In this document: piece after piece, positions 47,379-56,723 of the stretch | Layout: every line of letters starts with the position of its first letter | Position numbering within the stretch: position 1 is the stretch's first letter | Source: Gammaproteobacteria bacterium | GTDB lineage: Bacteria; Pseudomonadota; Gammaproteobacteria; Steroidobacterales; Steroidobacteraceae | Direction of reading: 5' to 3' | Assembly (NCBI GenBank): GCA_021323735.1 | Contig: JAJPKM010000003.1 | Coordinates: 1-64,000, forward strand | Length of the DNA: 64,000 nucleotides | Notes under the pieces: model-generated | Database searches by the model: none | Told to the model about the DNA's origin: nothing | The model's input: only the letters and a program-made list of their open reading frames with translations | Program-made: the position numbers and the translations under genes

Positions 47379-48556
47379 TGCGCCCCTTATTCGTGGTTTT
47401 CGCCAAGGAGTTCTTGGAGAACTTGCGCGACCGGCGCACCTTGTTGTCGGCGTTGCTCTTCGGTCCCTTGTTCGGACCGATACTGTTCGGCCTCATGGTC
47501 TCGCGCATGCTGGAGCAAAGCGTGGTCGAGTCGGAGGTTCCCTTGAAGCTCACCATCTCCGGGAGTCATTACGCCCCGGGGCTGACCCAGTACCTCAAGG
47601 CGCGCGGCGTCAAACTCACGTTCAGCGAACTGTCGGAGAACGAGGCGCGCGCCGCCGTGCGCGCCGGCGTATACCAGGTCGTGCTGCTGGTACCCGAGGA
47701 ATATCCGCAACTCTTTGCGGCGTCGAAACCGGCACCCTTGCTGCTGTTCGCCGACAGCGCCGACTCCCAAACCCGAAAGATCGCAGACCGTGCGCGGGGC
47801 GTTTTGGCCGCTTACGGCAGCACCATCGCGCAACTGCGGCTCGAGCTTCGGGGGGTCAATCCGCTGTTGTCCTTGCCCGTCGCCGTGAACGAGGTGGACG
47901 TTGCCACCCCCACCGGCCGCGCAGTGGTCGTGCTGGGCTTCATGACGTACTTCGTGCTGTTTGCGCTGCTGATGGGCGGCCTGTATCTGGCCATCGATTC
48001 CACGGCGGGGGAACGCGAGCGCGGCTCGCTGGAGGCGCTGCTCAGTTTGCCGGTCGCTCGCTCGGCATTGGTGGGCGGCAAAATCCTGGCGACCTGCGCC
48101 TACATGTGCATCTCGCTGGCCTTGAGCTTGACCGCCTTCGTCTATGTGTTTCGCTTCGTACCGCTCGAGCGGATCGGCATGAGCGCCAATCTGGGGCTCA
48201 AGACCGCGCTGATTTTCTTCGCGATTTGCCTGCCTTTCGTGCCGCTGGGCGCCACCCTCATGACATTCGTGGCTTCATTCACACGCAGCTACCGCGAGGC
48301 ACAGACCTATCTGACCACCGTGCTGCTGGTGCCGACGCTGCCGATTGCCTTTGCCAGCATCTACTCGCTGAAGCCGACCAGCTCGCTGATGTTCATCCCG
48401 TCGCTGAGCCAACATTTGTTGATGACCAGCGTGCTCAAGGACGAGTCGATTCGCCTGCCGGATGTGCTGGTGTCGGCGGCCGCGTCGCTCGCGCTTGCAC
48501 TGCTGCTGTTCGTTCTCACCGCGCGCCACTGGCGGCGCGAAACCATGCTCGGATAA
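47378..48556 (+). CDS. NatB-like ABC-2 permease
   Basis: 392 residues. One N-terminal membrane helix (about 21-42) is followed by a 150-residue extracytoplasmic domain and then five or six helices (about 185-375), the ABC-2 NatB layout. The segment E-R-E-R-G-S-L-E-A-L-L-S-L-P-V is the conserved cytoplasmic coupling motif of this family. The gene starts at the last base of the NatA-like gene, so the pair and the upstream hydrolase form one operon. Confidence 0.9.
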   Translation: MRPLFVVFAKEFLENLRDRRTLLSALLFGPLFGPILFGLMVSRMLEQSVVESEVPLKLTISGSHYAPGLTQYLKARGVKLTFSELSENEARAAVRAGVYQVVLLVPEEYPQLFAASKPAPLLLFADSADSQTRKIADRARGVLAAYGSTIAQLRLELRGVNPLLSLPVAVNEVDVATPTGRAVVVLGFMTYFVLFALLMGGLYLAIDSTAGERERGSLEALLSLPVARSALVGGKILATCAYMCISLALSLTAFVYVFRFVPLERIGMSANLGLKTALIFFAICLPFVPLGATLMTFVASFTRSYREAQTYLTTVLLVPTLPIAFASIYSLKPTSSLMFIPSLSQHLLMTSVLKDESIRLPDVLVSAAASLALALLLFVLTARHWRRETMLG

Positions 48557-48691
48557 AAATTGTTTGTAGGACGGTTTTAATTTAACAACTGGGCGCTGGC
48601 CGATTGCAATTAAGGGGATTCCTGTATAGGCGTTCAAGTACACGCTATGTATACTTCGCGTCGCGTCATCTAACGGCTCGGGGGTATCGGC

Positions 48692-48907
48692 ATGGCCAAC
48701 TCGTCATCCTCGCGGATTAGCACCGTGGCATTCATCGCGATATTGACGCTTTCCGCGTGCACAATGCTGTGGTTATTCTGGCGCTTCCCGCTCGTGACGG
48801 CGCTCATTACGCTGGGCGTGTTCCTGGGATTGGGAGTTCTGGCGCGGTTCGCCCGCTCGCTCGATGTCGACATGACGGATTTGGATCCCACCAACCAGGG
48901 CGTTTGA
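48692..48907 (+). CDS. small membrane protein, unknown function
   Basis: 71 residues. Two hydrophobic stretches (about 12-30 and 35-51) could form a helical hairpin, followed by a charged tail (R-S-L-D-V-D-M-T-D-L-D). The upstream 135 bases contain no gene; GGGGGTATCGGC precedes the ATG. No family is recognised. It is convergent with mnmE. Confidence 0.55.
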   Translation: MANSSSSRISTVAFIAILTLSACTMLWLFWRFPLVTALITLGVFLGLGVLARFARSLDVDMTDLDPTNQGV

Positions 48908-49002
48908 GAGAATAACTGTCGGCAAATGGCGACATAAGGTTTCGCAACGACAGCGAGACTTCGCCACCGACTCTGCAGCCACGCGGGCCTATTCGCGCCC
49001 CG

Positions 49003-50352
49003 CTACTTCCCGATACAAAAGCTGCTGAAGATCTCCCCCAGCAAATCATCGCTGGTGAATTCGCCGGTGATTTCACCCAGGGCGAGCTGAGCGCGCCGTA
49101 GTTCTTCGGCGAAGAGTTCCAGGGTGCGGGCGGTCAAGTGCACGGCGGCCTGTGCCACACAGGCTTTGGCGCGCGCCAACGCATCGAGGTGCCGGCGGCG
49201 CGCCGACAGGGCACCGGTTTCGCCGCTTAGGTAACCCGCGCTGGCCTTCAGGTGCGTGCGTAGCAGCTCCACGCCCTCGCCGGTTTTCGCGCTCAAGAAA
49301 ATTCGCGCGGGACTCGACGACTCATCGATGGCGGGCGCTGCCCCGGTCAGATCGATCTTGTTGAAGACCAATGTAACCGGAACGCCGTGCGGCAATTCTT
49401 GGAGCGCCGCGCTGAAATCCTGCGGCTCGCCGGCGCGCGCGGCATCCCAGATGTACAGTACCCGATCGGCCCGCTGCAATTCGTTGCGCGCGCGGCGCAC
49501 GCCTTCCGCCTCGACGGCATCGGCGGTTGTGCGCAATCCCGCGGTGTCGATCAAGTTCAGCGGCAAGCCGTCCAGGTGCAGGTGCTGGCGCAGCACATCA
49601 CGCGTGGTTCCCGGCTGATCGGTCACGATCGCGATGTCATCGCCGACCAGTTTATTGAGCAAGCTGGATTTTCCCGCGTTAGGGCGGCCCGCGATGACGA
49701 CGTTCAGTCCCTCGCGCAGCAGCGAGCCCTGCCGTGCCGCGGCGGTGATGGAGTCGAAGGCGGCCAGGATGTTGCCGATGCGATCTTGCAGCAAGTTGCC
49801 CGGCAGGAAGTCGAGTTCTTCGTCGGGAAAATCGATGGCCGCCTCCACTGCCGAGCGCAGCTCGGTCAGCTGCGCCTGCAGAGCGTGGATGCGCGCCGAG
49901 AATTCTCCCTGCATGGAGCGCACCGCCGCGCGCGCCGCCGCCGTGGTGCCGGCATCGATCAGATCGGCGATGGCCTCCGCCTGCGCAACGTCGATTTTGC
50001 CGTTCAAGAAGGCGCGTTCACTGAACTCGCCGGGCCTCGCCATGCGGCAGCCCATCTCCAGCAACCGCTTGAGCAGCATGTCCCCGACCAGCGTGCCGCC
50101 GTGTGCCTGGAGCTCCAACACATGCTCGCCCGTCAAGGAGAACGGCGCGGGGAAGTACAGGGCCAACCCCCGGTCGATGGGTTCGCCCGCGGCATCGAGA
50201 AAATTCGTCAGCTGTGCGAACCGGGGCGCGGGCAGAAACCCGAGCATCTGCACCGCGATTTGCGGCACTTGAGCTCCCGAGACGCGTACCACCCCGACCG
50301 CGCCGCGCCCGGGAGCGCTGGCGACGGCGGCAATGGTATCGGGAGAATCCAC
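49003..50352 (-). CDS. mnmE: tRNA modification GTPase MnmE
   Basis: 449 residues. The N-terminal folate-binding domain contains G-R-G-A-V-G-V-V-R-V-S-G. The G domain is inserted in helices: G1 G-R-P-N-A-G-K-S-S-L-L-N, G3 D-T-A-G and G4 N-K-I-D. The C-terminus is F-C-I-G-K, with the conserved cysteine. It works with MnmG in wobble uridine modification. It lies 9 bases after yidC in the classical order. Confidence 0.98.
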   Translation of the reverse strand: MDSPDTIAAVASAPGRGAVGVVRVSGAQVPQIAVQMLGFLPAPRFAQLTNFLDAAGEPIDRGLALYFPAPFSLTGEHVLELQAHGGTLVGDMLLKRLLEMGCRMARPGEFSERAFLNGKIDVAQAEAIADLIDAGTTAAARAAVRSMQGEFSARIHALQAQLTELRSAVEAAIDFPDEELDFLPGNLLQDRIGNILAAFDSITAAARQGSLLREGLNVVIAGRPNAGKSSLLNKLVGDDIAIVTDQPGTTRDVLRQHLHLDGLPLNLIDTAGLRTTADAVEAEGVRRARNELQRADRVLYIWDAARAGEPQDFSAALQELPHGVPVTLVFNKIDLTGAAPAIDESSSPARIFLSAKTGEGVELLRTHLKASAGYLSGETGALSARRRHLDALARAKACVAQAAVHLTARTLELFAEELRRAQLALGEITGEFTSDDLLGEIFSSFCIGK

Positions 50353-50361
50353 GAGATTCCG

Positions 50362-52074
50362 CTAGCTGCGCTGCTTCGCAGCCTCCGCTTCCACCACCTG
50401 ATTCACCCGCCACTGCTGCGCGATGGACAGCACCGTGTTCGTGAGCCAGTACAGCACCAATCCCGAGGGGAACCACGCCATCATGCCCGTCATGATCAAC
50501 GGCATGAATTGCATGATCTTGGCCTGCATGGGATCGGCGGGCGGGGGATTCAACTTGAATTGCGCGAACATGGCGCCACCCATCAACAGCGGCAGGACGA
50601 AGAAGAAGTCTCGCGAGGACAGGTCGTTGATCCACAGCAGGAAAGGTGCCTGGCGCATTTCCACGCTCTCCAAGAGCACGCGGTAGAAGGAAATGAACAC
50701 GGGGATCTGCACCACCGTGGGCAAACAGCCCGCCAGCGGGTTGATCTTCTCTTTCTTGTAGAGCTCCATCATGGCCCGGCCCAATTTCTCGCGGTCGTCC
50801 TTGAAGCTTTCCTGAATCTGCTTCATGCGCGGTCCCACCGCGCGCATCTTGGCCATGGATCGGCCGCTGGCCTGGCTCAAGGGGTAGAACAGCAGCTTGA
50901 TCAGCGCCGTCACGATGATGATGGACCAGCCCCAGTTACCGACCAGCTTGTGTATGTAGTTAAGACCGGTGAACAACGGCTGCGCCAGCACGGTCAGCAC
51001 GCCGAAGTCGACGGTGCGCTCCAGATTCCGTCCGAGCGGCGCAAGCTGCGACTGCAATTTGGGACCGACAAACAATTGCTCATGGAACTGGGCCTTGGCG
51101 CCGGCAGCGATCGCCGTCATCGGCCCGGTGGCGGTGACCAGATACTGGTTGTTGGCCACCTCCACTTGGTAGTGATACGGCTGGCCGGCCGGTGGCACCA
51201 CGGCGGCCACGAATTGATGCTGCAGGGAGGCGAACCAACCGTTGGTGATGGTGGCGGAGTACTTGGCATCGCTGTCGCTTTCGACATTGAGATCTTTGGA
51301 CTTGGTGCCGTCGTAGACGGCGGGGCCTTTGAAGGAGTAGGTCTCGACGTCGAAATAGGAACGCGAGGCATGCTCCCAATGCCGCAAGATCCGCGCGTAG
51401 GAACCTAGGTTGCGCGCCGATGCGCCGTCGTTCTTCACCTCGTAGTCCAGAGCCACGGCGTACTGGCCGCGCTTGAACACGAAGGTCTTGGTGACGGAGA
51501 GGCCCGCGCCATCGGTCCAGGTGAGCGGCACGCGCAGCTCCTCCGCACCCGGCGCAAGCACGAAGGTCGTTTCGTCCGACTTCCATAGTGCCTGGTGCGT
51601 GGGCGCAGCTTCGCCCGTGCCGCCGAACAGTCCGCTTTGCAAGAGATACAGCGTGGGCGGCGGCGCATCGCTCAATAGCCGCACCGGAATATTCGGCGTG
51701 TCCTTGCGCTGCGGGTATTGCAGCAGCTCGGCGCGATCCAGTTCACCGCCCTTGAGGTTGACCCACAAGTCCAGCACGTCGGTGGTGACATGCAGCAGGG
51801 CGGGGGGACTTAAGTCCGAACCCGACGCGGCCGCGGCAATCGCGGGCGTCGAAGCCGCGGCGGGTGCGGTGGCCGTCTGCGGGGAGGTCTGGGGCGCCGG
51901 CGCGCTCGCGGTGGGCTCCGGCACGGAGTCGCCCAACCTGGCGGGCGCTACGGCGGGTGCTGCATCGGTCTGTGGTGCACTAACCGGCGGCTCGTAGTCA
52001 TGCAGCCAGGTTTGGTAATTCAAAAATAGGATGGCGGCGAGAACGCCCCAAAGCGTCAAACGGATATTAGGCAT
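50362..52074 (-). CDS. yidC: membrane protein insertase YidC
   Basis: 570 residues. An N-terminal membrane helix ([13 protein letters not shown]) is followed by an alanine/proline-rich linker, a large periplasmic beta domain (about 110-340) and five C-terminal membrane helices with the conserved F-Y-P-L-S-Q-A-S segment. ATG 52074 is used because the first membrane helix starts there. It overlaps the end of yidD by 8 bases. It inserts proteins such as the F0 c subunit encoded in this window. Confidence 0.97.
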   Translation of the reverse strand: MPNIRLTLWGVLAAILFLNYQTWLHDYEPPVSAPQTDAAPAVAPARLGDSVPEPTASAPAPQTSPQTATAPAAASTPAIAAAASGSDLSPPALLHVTTDVLDLWVNLKGGELDRAELLQYPQRKDTPNIPVRLLSDAPPPTLYLLQSGLFGGTGEAAPTHQALWKSDETTFVLAPGAEELRVPLTWTDGAGLSVTKTFVFKRGQYAVALDYEVKNDGASARNLGSYARILRHWEHASRSYFDVETYSFKGPAVYDGTKSKDLNVESDSDAKYSATITNGWFASLQHQFVAAVVPPAGQPYHYQVEVANNQYLVTATGPMTAIAAGAKAQFHEQLFVGPKLQSQLAPLGRNLERTVDFGVLTVLAQPLFTGLNYIHKLVGNWGWSIIIVTALIKLLFYPLSQASGRSMAKMRAVGPRMKQIQESFKDDREKLGRAMMELYKKEKINPLAGCLPTVVQIPVFISFYRVLLESVEMRQAPFLLWINDLSSRDFFFVLPLLMGGAMFAQFKLNPPPADPMQAKIMQFMPLIMTGMMAWFPSGLVLYWLTNTVLSIAQQWRVNQVVEAEAAKQRS

Positions 52075-52306
52075 GGGTCGGTCTCTTGTCCGGCACGGGG
52101 TCGTAGCCGCCTGGCGCGAATGGGTGACAACGTAACAACCGGCGCAGGCCAAGCCAGGAGCCGCGCACGGCGCCATGGCGCTCGATCGCCGTATGTGCAT
52201 AGCAGGAGCAACTGGGATAGAAGCGGCAGCGCGGCCCGATCATCGGACTGATGGCGAGTTGGTATCCGCGGATACTCCACAGCAAGATTTGGCGAGGGGC
52301 TAGCAT
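52067..52306 (-). CDS. yidD: membrane protein insertion efficiency factor YidD
   Basis: 79 residues. It has the diagnostic Y-Q-L-A-I-S-P-M and [11 protein letters not shown] cysteine region plus [12 protein letters not shown]. It overlaps rnpA at its start (7 bases) and yidC at its end (8 bases), the compact order seen across Gammaproteobacteria. Confidence 0.97.
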   Translation of the reverse strand: MLAPRQILLWSIRGYQLAISPMIGPRCRFYPSCSCYAHTAIERHGAVRGSWLGLRRLLRCHPFAPGGYDPVPDKRPTHA

Positions 52307-52617
52307 TTTTGCGTGATGGATTTCCAGTGCTTGTCGAGGCTCGATCGCAAATCGGCGAGCTTTGCCATGCGCGCCGCATCTCGAGCGGAGACGGTAACAT
52401 CGACCGGCGGCAAGGAGTGTTGGTTCAAGCGAAAGGACTCGCGCGCGAGGCGTTTGATGCGATTGCGCGATACGGCGGTGCCGAAGGTGCGCGTCGCAAT
52501 GCTCAAACCCAATCGCGGATGGGTTTCATGGTTGGCGAGAACAGATAGACTGAAGAATGCATCGGCGAACTTCCTGCCACGCCGTTTCACTTCTTTGAAT
52601 TCGGCCGGCTGGTGCAA
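52300..52617 (-). CDS. rnpA: ribonuclease P protein component
   Basis: 105 residues from the first canonical start (TTG 52617). It supplies the protein subunit of RNase P for tRNA 5' maturation. The RNR motif is visible as [14 protein letters not shown]. The conserved N-terminal strand motif (F-x-x-x-x-R-L before the A-E-F segment) is encoded upstream, as L-T-F-E-P-R-K-R, in the same open frame. That frame has only ATC (52650) and CTG (52656, 52641) as possible starts before an in-frame TAA at 52662. The real protein is therefore probably about 8-13 residues longer and begins with a non-canonical codon, with AAGGG just upstream. Confidence 0.93.
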   Translation of the reverse strand: MHQPAEFKEVKRRGRKFADAFFSLSVLANHETHPRLGLSIATRTFGTAVSRNRIKRLARESFRLNQHSLPPVDVTVSARDAARMAKLADLRSSLDKHWKSITQKC

Positions 52618-52673
52618 ACGCTTGCGCGGCTCGAACGTCAGTTTACGGATAGACAGCCCTTAAGAAGAGCGCG

Positions 52674-52808
52674 CTACGGGCAGAGGCGCTTGCGGCCCTT
52701 GGCGCGGCGCCGAGCCAGCACCTGACGGCCGCTCTTGGTGGCCATGCGCGCGCGAAAACCGTGGGTACGGGCACGATGTAAATTACTGGGGTTGAAGGTA
52801 CGTTTCAT
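52674..52808 (-). CDS. rpmH: 50S ribosomal protein L34
   Basis: 44 residues, read directly from the sequence: it begins [10 protein letters not shown] and ends K-G-R-K-R-L-C-P. This is the universal L34 pattern, with a Cys-Pro end in place of the common Leu-Ser/Thr-Val end. It is followed within about 25 bases by rnpA and preceded by a strong promoter at 52870-52898. Confidence 0.97.
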   Translation of the reverse strand: MKRTFNPSNLHRARTHGFRARMATKSGRQVLARRRAKGRKRLCP

Positions 52809-52869
52809 AGCGCCACTCGAGCGAAACCACGGGGTAAATCAACGATCTAAGCTTTTACGAAGGCCGGCA

Positions 52870-52898
52870 AGGGTACTGAGCGAGCCTCCTTGTGTCAA
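52870..52898 (-). promoter_or_regulatory. rpmH: rpmH-rnpA-yidD-yidC promoter
   Basis: On the minus strand a perfect -35 TTGACA (52898-52893) and a -10 TACCCT (52875-52870) are spaced by 17 bases. The start would be near 52863, giving a leader of about 55 bases to rpmH. Confidence 0.65.
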
Positions 52899-52979
52899 TA
52901 GACGCCCCTTCAAGTTGGAGCTAGACTTCCTGCCCTTTCTTCGTTTAACCCATTGCCTCTACCCCTTAGGAGAGCGCTC

Positions 52980-54335
52980 TTGCCGGAGTCGCTATGGAAC
53001 CGCTGTCTGCGAGTGCTCGAGGGCGAACTCCCGGAACAGCAGTTCAACACCTGGGTGCGGCCCCTGCAAGCGATCGAGCGCGACGGTGAGCTCAAGCTCC
53101 TGGCACCCAATCGTTATGTCATCGAGTGGCTCGGCCAGAATCTGCTGCCGAGGATCAAGGAGCTCACGCTGGCGTTTGCGGATGGGCTGGCCCCGGAGGT
53201 GGCGCTGGACGTGGGCACGCGGGCCGGCGTCATGGTCCGTCCCGTGCCGACGGCCCTGAAGGACGACGGTGCTGCGGCGGCGGCCCGGGCGCGGAAACTC
53301 GCGCCGATGGTGCTGGGCAGCCGCATCAATGCGGAATTTACCTTCGAGGGCTTCGTCGAGGGCAAGAGCAACCAGCTCGCCAAGGCGGCGGCGATTCAGG
53401 TCGCGGGCAACCCCGGCCGGGCGTACAACCCGCTGTTCATCTATGGCGGCGTAGGCTTGGGCAAGACCCACTTGATGCACGCGGTGGCCAACAAGCTTAA
53501 GGAGCGCAATTCGGAGGCGCGCCTAGCCTACGTGCACAGCGAGCGATTCGTCGGCGATATGGTGAAGGCCCTGCAGCACAACACCATCAACGATTTCAAG
53601 ACGGCGTATCGCTCGCTCGATTGCCTCATGATCGACGACATCCAGTTTTTCGCAGGCAAGGACCGCTCACAGGAAGAGTTCTTTCACACTTTCAATGCGC
53701 TGCTCGAAAGCCAGCAGCAGGTGATCTTGACCTGCGACAGGTATCCGAAGGAAGTCGATGGACTCGAGGAGCGCTTGAAATCACGCTTCGGCTGGGGTTT
53801 GACGGTGGCGATCGAGCCGCCGGAATTGGAAACCTGCGTGGCCATCCTGATGAGCAAGGCAGCGATAACACAGGTCGATCTTCCCGAGGAAGTGGCTTTT
53901 TTCATTGCGAAGCGCATTCGTTCCAACGTGCGTGAGTTGGAGGGCGCGCTGCGCCGGGTCGTTGCCACCTCCAATTTCACCGGCAGACCGATTACTCTGG
54001 AGTTCGCCAAGGAGGCGCTCCGGGATCTGTTGGCGCTGCAGGAAAAATTGGTCACAGTGGAGAATATTCAGAAAACCGTGGCCGAGTATTACAAGATCAG
54101 AATCGCGGATTTGCTGTCCAAGCGGCGCAGCCGTTCGATCGCTCGTCCGCGCCAGGTGGCCATGGCCATGGCGAAGGAGTTGACCAATCACAGCCTGCCG
54201 GAAATCGGCGATGCATTCGGCGGACGGGACCATACCACCGTGCTGCATGCCTGCAGGCGAGTGAAGGAGTTGCGCGAGACGGATCGACGTATCGGAGAGG
54301 ACTATTTAAACCTGTTGAGAACCCTGACGGGATAG
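52980..54335 (+). CDS. dnaA: chromosomal replication initiator DnaA
   Basis: 451 residues. Domain I begins [10 protein letters not shown]. The AAA+ domain has Walker A G-G-V-G-L-G-K-T near residue 155 and Walker [10 protein letters not shown]. Domain IV carries the DnaA-box signature D-H-T-T-V-L-H-A-C near the C-terminus. TTG 52980 is chosen over TTG 52953 because AGGAGA lies six bases before it and domain I starts there. The linker domain II is short (about residues 85-115). It lies immediately upstream of the origin. Confidence 0.97.
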   Translation: MPESLWNRCLRVLEGELPEQQFNTWVRPLQAIERDGELKLLAPNRYVIEWLGQNLLPRIKELTLAFADGLAPEVALDVGTRAGVMVRPVPTALKDDGAAAAARARKLAPMVLGSRINAEFTFEGFVEGKSNQLAKAAAIQVAGNPGRAYNPLFIYGGVGLGKTHLMHAVANKLKERNSEARLAYVHSERFVGDMVKALQHNTINDFKTAYRSLDCLMIDDIQFFAGKDRSQEEFFHTFNALLESQQQVILTCDRYPKEVDGLEERLKSRFGWGLTVAIEPPELETCVAILMSKAAITQVDLPEEVAFFIAKRIRSNVRELEGALRRVVATSNFTGRPITLEFAKEALRDLLALQEKLVTVENIQKTVAEYYKIRIADLLSKRRSRSIARPRQVAMAMAKELTNHSLPEIGDAFGGRDHTTVLHACRRVKELRETDRRIGEDYLNLLRTLTG

Positions 54336-54554
54336 GGTAGGAAAAGCTGTGGATGATTCTGTGGATAAAGATATTCACAGGTGATCGACAGTTTGCGGGC
54401 GGTATACGGACAGCTGATGGGGTGTTTTATTTGTACGTATATTATTGATTAATAGGTAGTTATTACTGTTACACACTGATATTCGATTCCTCATAATCAT
54501 AGTAATAATCTCTTTCTAAGAATTAAGATCTTTAAGATTCAAGATGGTGAGCCC
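54336..54554. other. oriC: chromosomal origin of replication (oriC)
   Basis: The dnaA-dnaN gap contains a perfect DnaA box in reverse orientation, TGTGGATAA (54360-54368), a one-mismatch copy TGTGGATGA (54348-54356), and an inverted weaker box ATATTCACA (54371-54379). They are followed by about 130 bases of strongly AT-rich sequence (54420-54550) suited to unwinding. Housekeeping genes run leftward to its left and rightward to its right. The rpmH-dnaA gap has no recognisable box. Confidence 0.75.
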
Positions 54555-55652
54555 ATGAAATTGACGGCAGAGCGCGAGAAATTATTGACCCCGTTACAGG
54601 CGGTCATTGGGGTGGTGGAACGGCGCCAAACCATGCCGGTGTTGGCGAATGTATTGCTGGGGGTTCGCCGAGGACAGCTGTCGATTACCGCCACGGATTT
54701 GGAGGTGGAGCTGGTGGCTTCCACCGAGGTGGCCGTGCAAGACAGCGGTGACATCACCGTGCCGGGACGAAAGTTTTTGGATATTTTGCGGGCGCTTCCC
54801 GAGAAACTCGCAGTGTCACTGAGCCTGGAAGGCGAGAAGGTGGTGATCAAAGGCGGCCGCAGTCGATTTAGTCTGTCGACTTTGCCGGCGGCGGATTTTC
54901 CGGTGGTGGACGACATCAATTCGCAGCAGACGGTGCAACTGCCGCGCAGGGAACTGCTGCGCTTGCTGGAGAAGACCCATTTCTCCATGGCGCAACAGGA
55001 CGTGCGTTACTACCTGAACGGTATGCTGTTGGAGATTGACGGACAGGTGCTGCGGGCGGTGGCTACCGACGGGCATCGTCTGGCCTTGTGTGAAACGGCG
55101 CTGGCGGCCAAGGCGAAAAATTCGCAGCAGGTGATCGTGCCTCGCAAGGGAGTGCTTGAATTACAGCGTGTGCTGAATGCGGATGGGGATGCCGAGGTAG
55201 CGATAGGAACTAATCACGTTCGGGCACAGATCGGCGACATTCGCTTCACTTCGAAGCTGATCGATGGGCGTTTCCCGGAGTATTCGCGGGTTATCCCGGC
55301 GGCTCCGGCCTCAGCCATTCGCGCCGATCGGGACGTGCTGCGCCAGGCGCTACAGCGCACCGCCATTTTGTCCAACGAGAAATACCGCGGCATCCGCGTG
55401 ACCGTGAAGAAGAATTTGCTGACGGTACAAGCCCACAATCCGGAGCAGGAAGAGGCCGAGGAGGAGGTCGAGGTGGCTTACGAGGGTAACGATCTGGAGG
55501 TGGGCTTCAATGTGAACTACCTGCTGGATGCTCTTGCCGCCATCGATGGCCAGGATGTGGAGCTGGGACTCACCGACAGTAACAGCAGCTGCCTGATTCG
55601 TTCTCCGGGGAATGCGAGCGCCCGCTACGTCGTGATGCCGATGAGACTGTAG
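54555..55652 (+). CDS. dnaN: DNA polymerase III beta sliding clamp
   Basis: 365 residues with the three-domain clamp layout. The N-terminus M-K-L-T-A-E-R-E-K-L-L, the central T-D-G-H-R-L-A and the C-terminal Y-V-V-M-P-M-R-L are the characteristic segments. It follows oriC and lies 3 bases before recF, so the two are co-transcribed. Confidence 0.98.
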   Translation: MKLTAEREKLLTPLQAVIGVVERRQTMPVLANVLLGVRRGQLSITATDLEVELVASTEVAVQDSGDITVPGRKFLDILRALPEKLAVSLSLEGEKVVIKGGRSRFSLSTLPAADFPVVDDINSQQTVQLPRRELLRLLEKTHFSMAQQDVRYYLNGMLLEIDGQVLRAVATDGHRLALCETALAAKAKNSQQVIVPRKGVLELQRVLNADGDAEVAIGTNHVRAQIGDIRFTSKLIDGRFPEYSRVIPAAPASAIRADRDVLRQALQRTAILSNEKYRGIRVTVKKNLLTVQAHNPEQEEAEEEVEVAYEGNDLEVGFNVNYLLDALAAIDGQDVELGLTDSNSSCLIRSPGNASARYVVMPMRL

Positions 55653-55655
55653 CCA

Positions 55656-56723
55656 ATGAGCTTGGCCCGGCTGCAAGTAACGGAATTCCGCTGCTTGCAG
55701 TCGGTGGAATTGGATCTCGATCCTCATTTCACCCTCATTCACGGGCCGAATGCCTCCGGCAAGACCAGCGTGCTGGAGGGCATTTATGTCCTTGGCCGAG
55801 GCCGTTCGTTTCGGACCCGGCGGCTAGAACATCTCATTCGGCTGGGTGCCGAACGATTTGTTGTCTTTGGACAAGTGGAGACGCCCCATCGCCGCGTGCC
55901 CATGGGGGTCGAGGGAGCTCGCACCGGCGTGCGTGCGCAGATTGATGGCGACAGACCCTCTTCCCTAGCCGAGCTGGCGCTGCAGCTGCCGGTCCAAATC
56001 ATTGACCCGGAAGTACACCGCCTCATCGAAGAGGGACCCAGTCGCCGCCGCCGTTTCTTGGATTGGGGAGTGTTCCACGTGGAGCAATCCTTCGTAGGTC
56101 ACTGGCAGCGCTATCAGCAGGTTCTCAAGCAGCGCAATGCGGCGATCAAGGGCCGCCAGCACCGAGACCTCGTCGCCGTGTGGGACAGCGACCTGGTGCG
56201 GTCGGGGGAGCTGCTGAACTCCGCCCGAGCACGCTATGTGGCCGCGTTGAGTCCGCACGCCACCGCCATCGGCCGCAACTTACTCGGCTTGGAGCTCTCC
56301 TTGAGTTACCGCAGCGGGTGGGCCAAAGATCAGGAGCTGGCGGAGGCCCTCCAACAAAGCTGGCATCACGACCTGGAGGCGGGTGCAACCCAGGTCGGGC
56401 CGCACCGGGCGGAATTGGCCATTCGCTTAGGCGGGGTGGGCGTCAAGGACAGGATCTCGCGCGGACAGCAGAAGTTACTGGCGGCGGCCCTGCTGGTGGC
56501 GCAAATCAAATTGTTTCCGGAGGGTTCTCCGGTACAGCCCACGCTATTGTTGGACGATCCTGCGGCGGAGTTGGACGAGGAGCGGCTGAGCGGCCTCATT
56601 GCCGAGGTATCTACCCAGTCGGTTCAATTAGTCGTGACCACGCTGCACGGTGAGTTCTCCGCTTTTGGCACGCCCGGGCGCCGCTTTCGGATGGTGGGTG
56701 GCAAGGCGGAGGAGAGCTACTGA
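55656..56723 (+). CDS. recF: DNA replication and repair protein RecF
   Basis: 355 residues. It is an SMC-like ATPase for recombinational gap repair, with Walker A G-P-N-A-S-G-K-T at 30-37, signature I-S-R-G-Q-Q-K-L near 270 and Walker B L-L-L-D-D-P-A-A-E-L-D. Inside the gene, the codons for V-F-H-V-E contain a near-perfect parS site (56072-56085). Normally gyrB follows directly; here a parS site and a toxin-antitoxin-like pair intervene. Confidence 0.97.
   Translation: MSLARLQVTEFRCLQSVELDLDPHFTLIHGPNASGKTSVLEGIYVLGRGRSFRTRRLEHLIRLGAERFVVFGQVETPHRRVPMGVEGARTGVRAQIDGDRPSSLAELALQLPVQIIDPEVHRLIEEGPSRRRRFLDWGVFHVEQSFVGHWQRYQQVLKQRNAAIKGRQHRDLVAVWDSDLVRSGELLNSARARYVAALSPHATAIGRNLLGLELSLSYRSGWAKDQELAEALQQSWHHDLEAGATQVGPHRAELAIRLGGVGVKDRISRGQQKLLAAALLVAQIKLFPEGSPVQPTLLLDDPAAELDEERLSGLIAEVSTQSVQLVVTTLHGEFSAFGTPGRRFRMVGGKAEESY
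56072..56085. promoter_or_regulatory. parS-like site inside recF
   Basis: GTTCCACGTGGAGC differs from the perfect palindrome GTTCCACGTGGAAC at one base. With flanks it reads TGTTCCACGTGGAGCA, one mismatch from the 16-base bacterial parS consensus. It encodes V-F-H-V-E in RecF, so protein constraint may explain part of the match. Confidence 0.55.

Noticed and set aside
49387-51408. 673-residue plus-strand ORF spanning mnmE and yidC antisense
   Set aside because: It runs across two well-defined essential genes on the other strand and has a His/Arg/Gln-rich non-protein-like composition.
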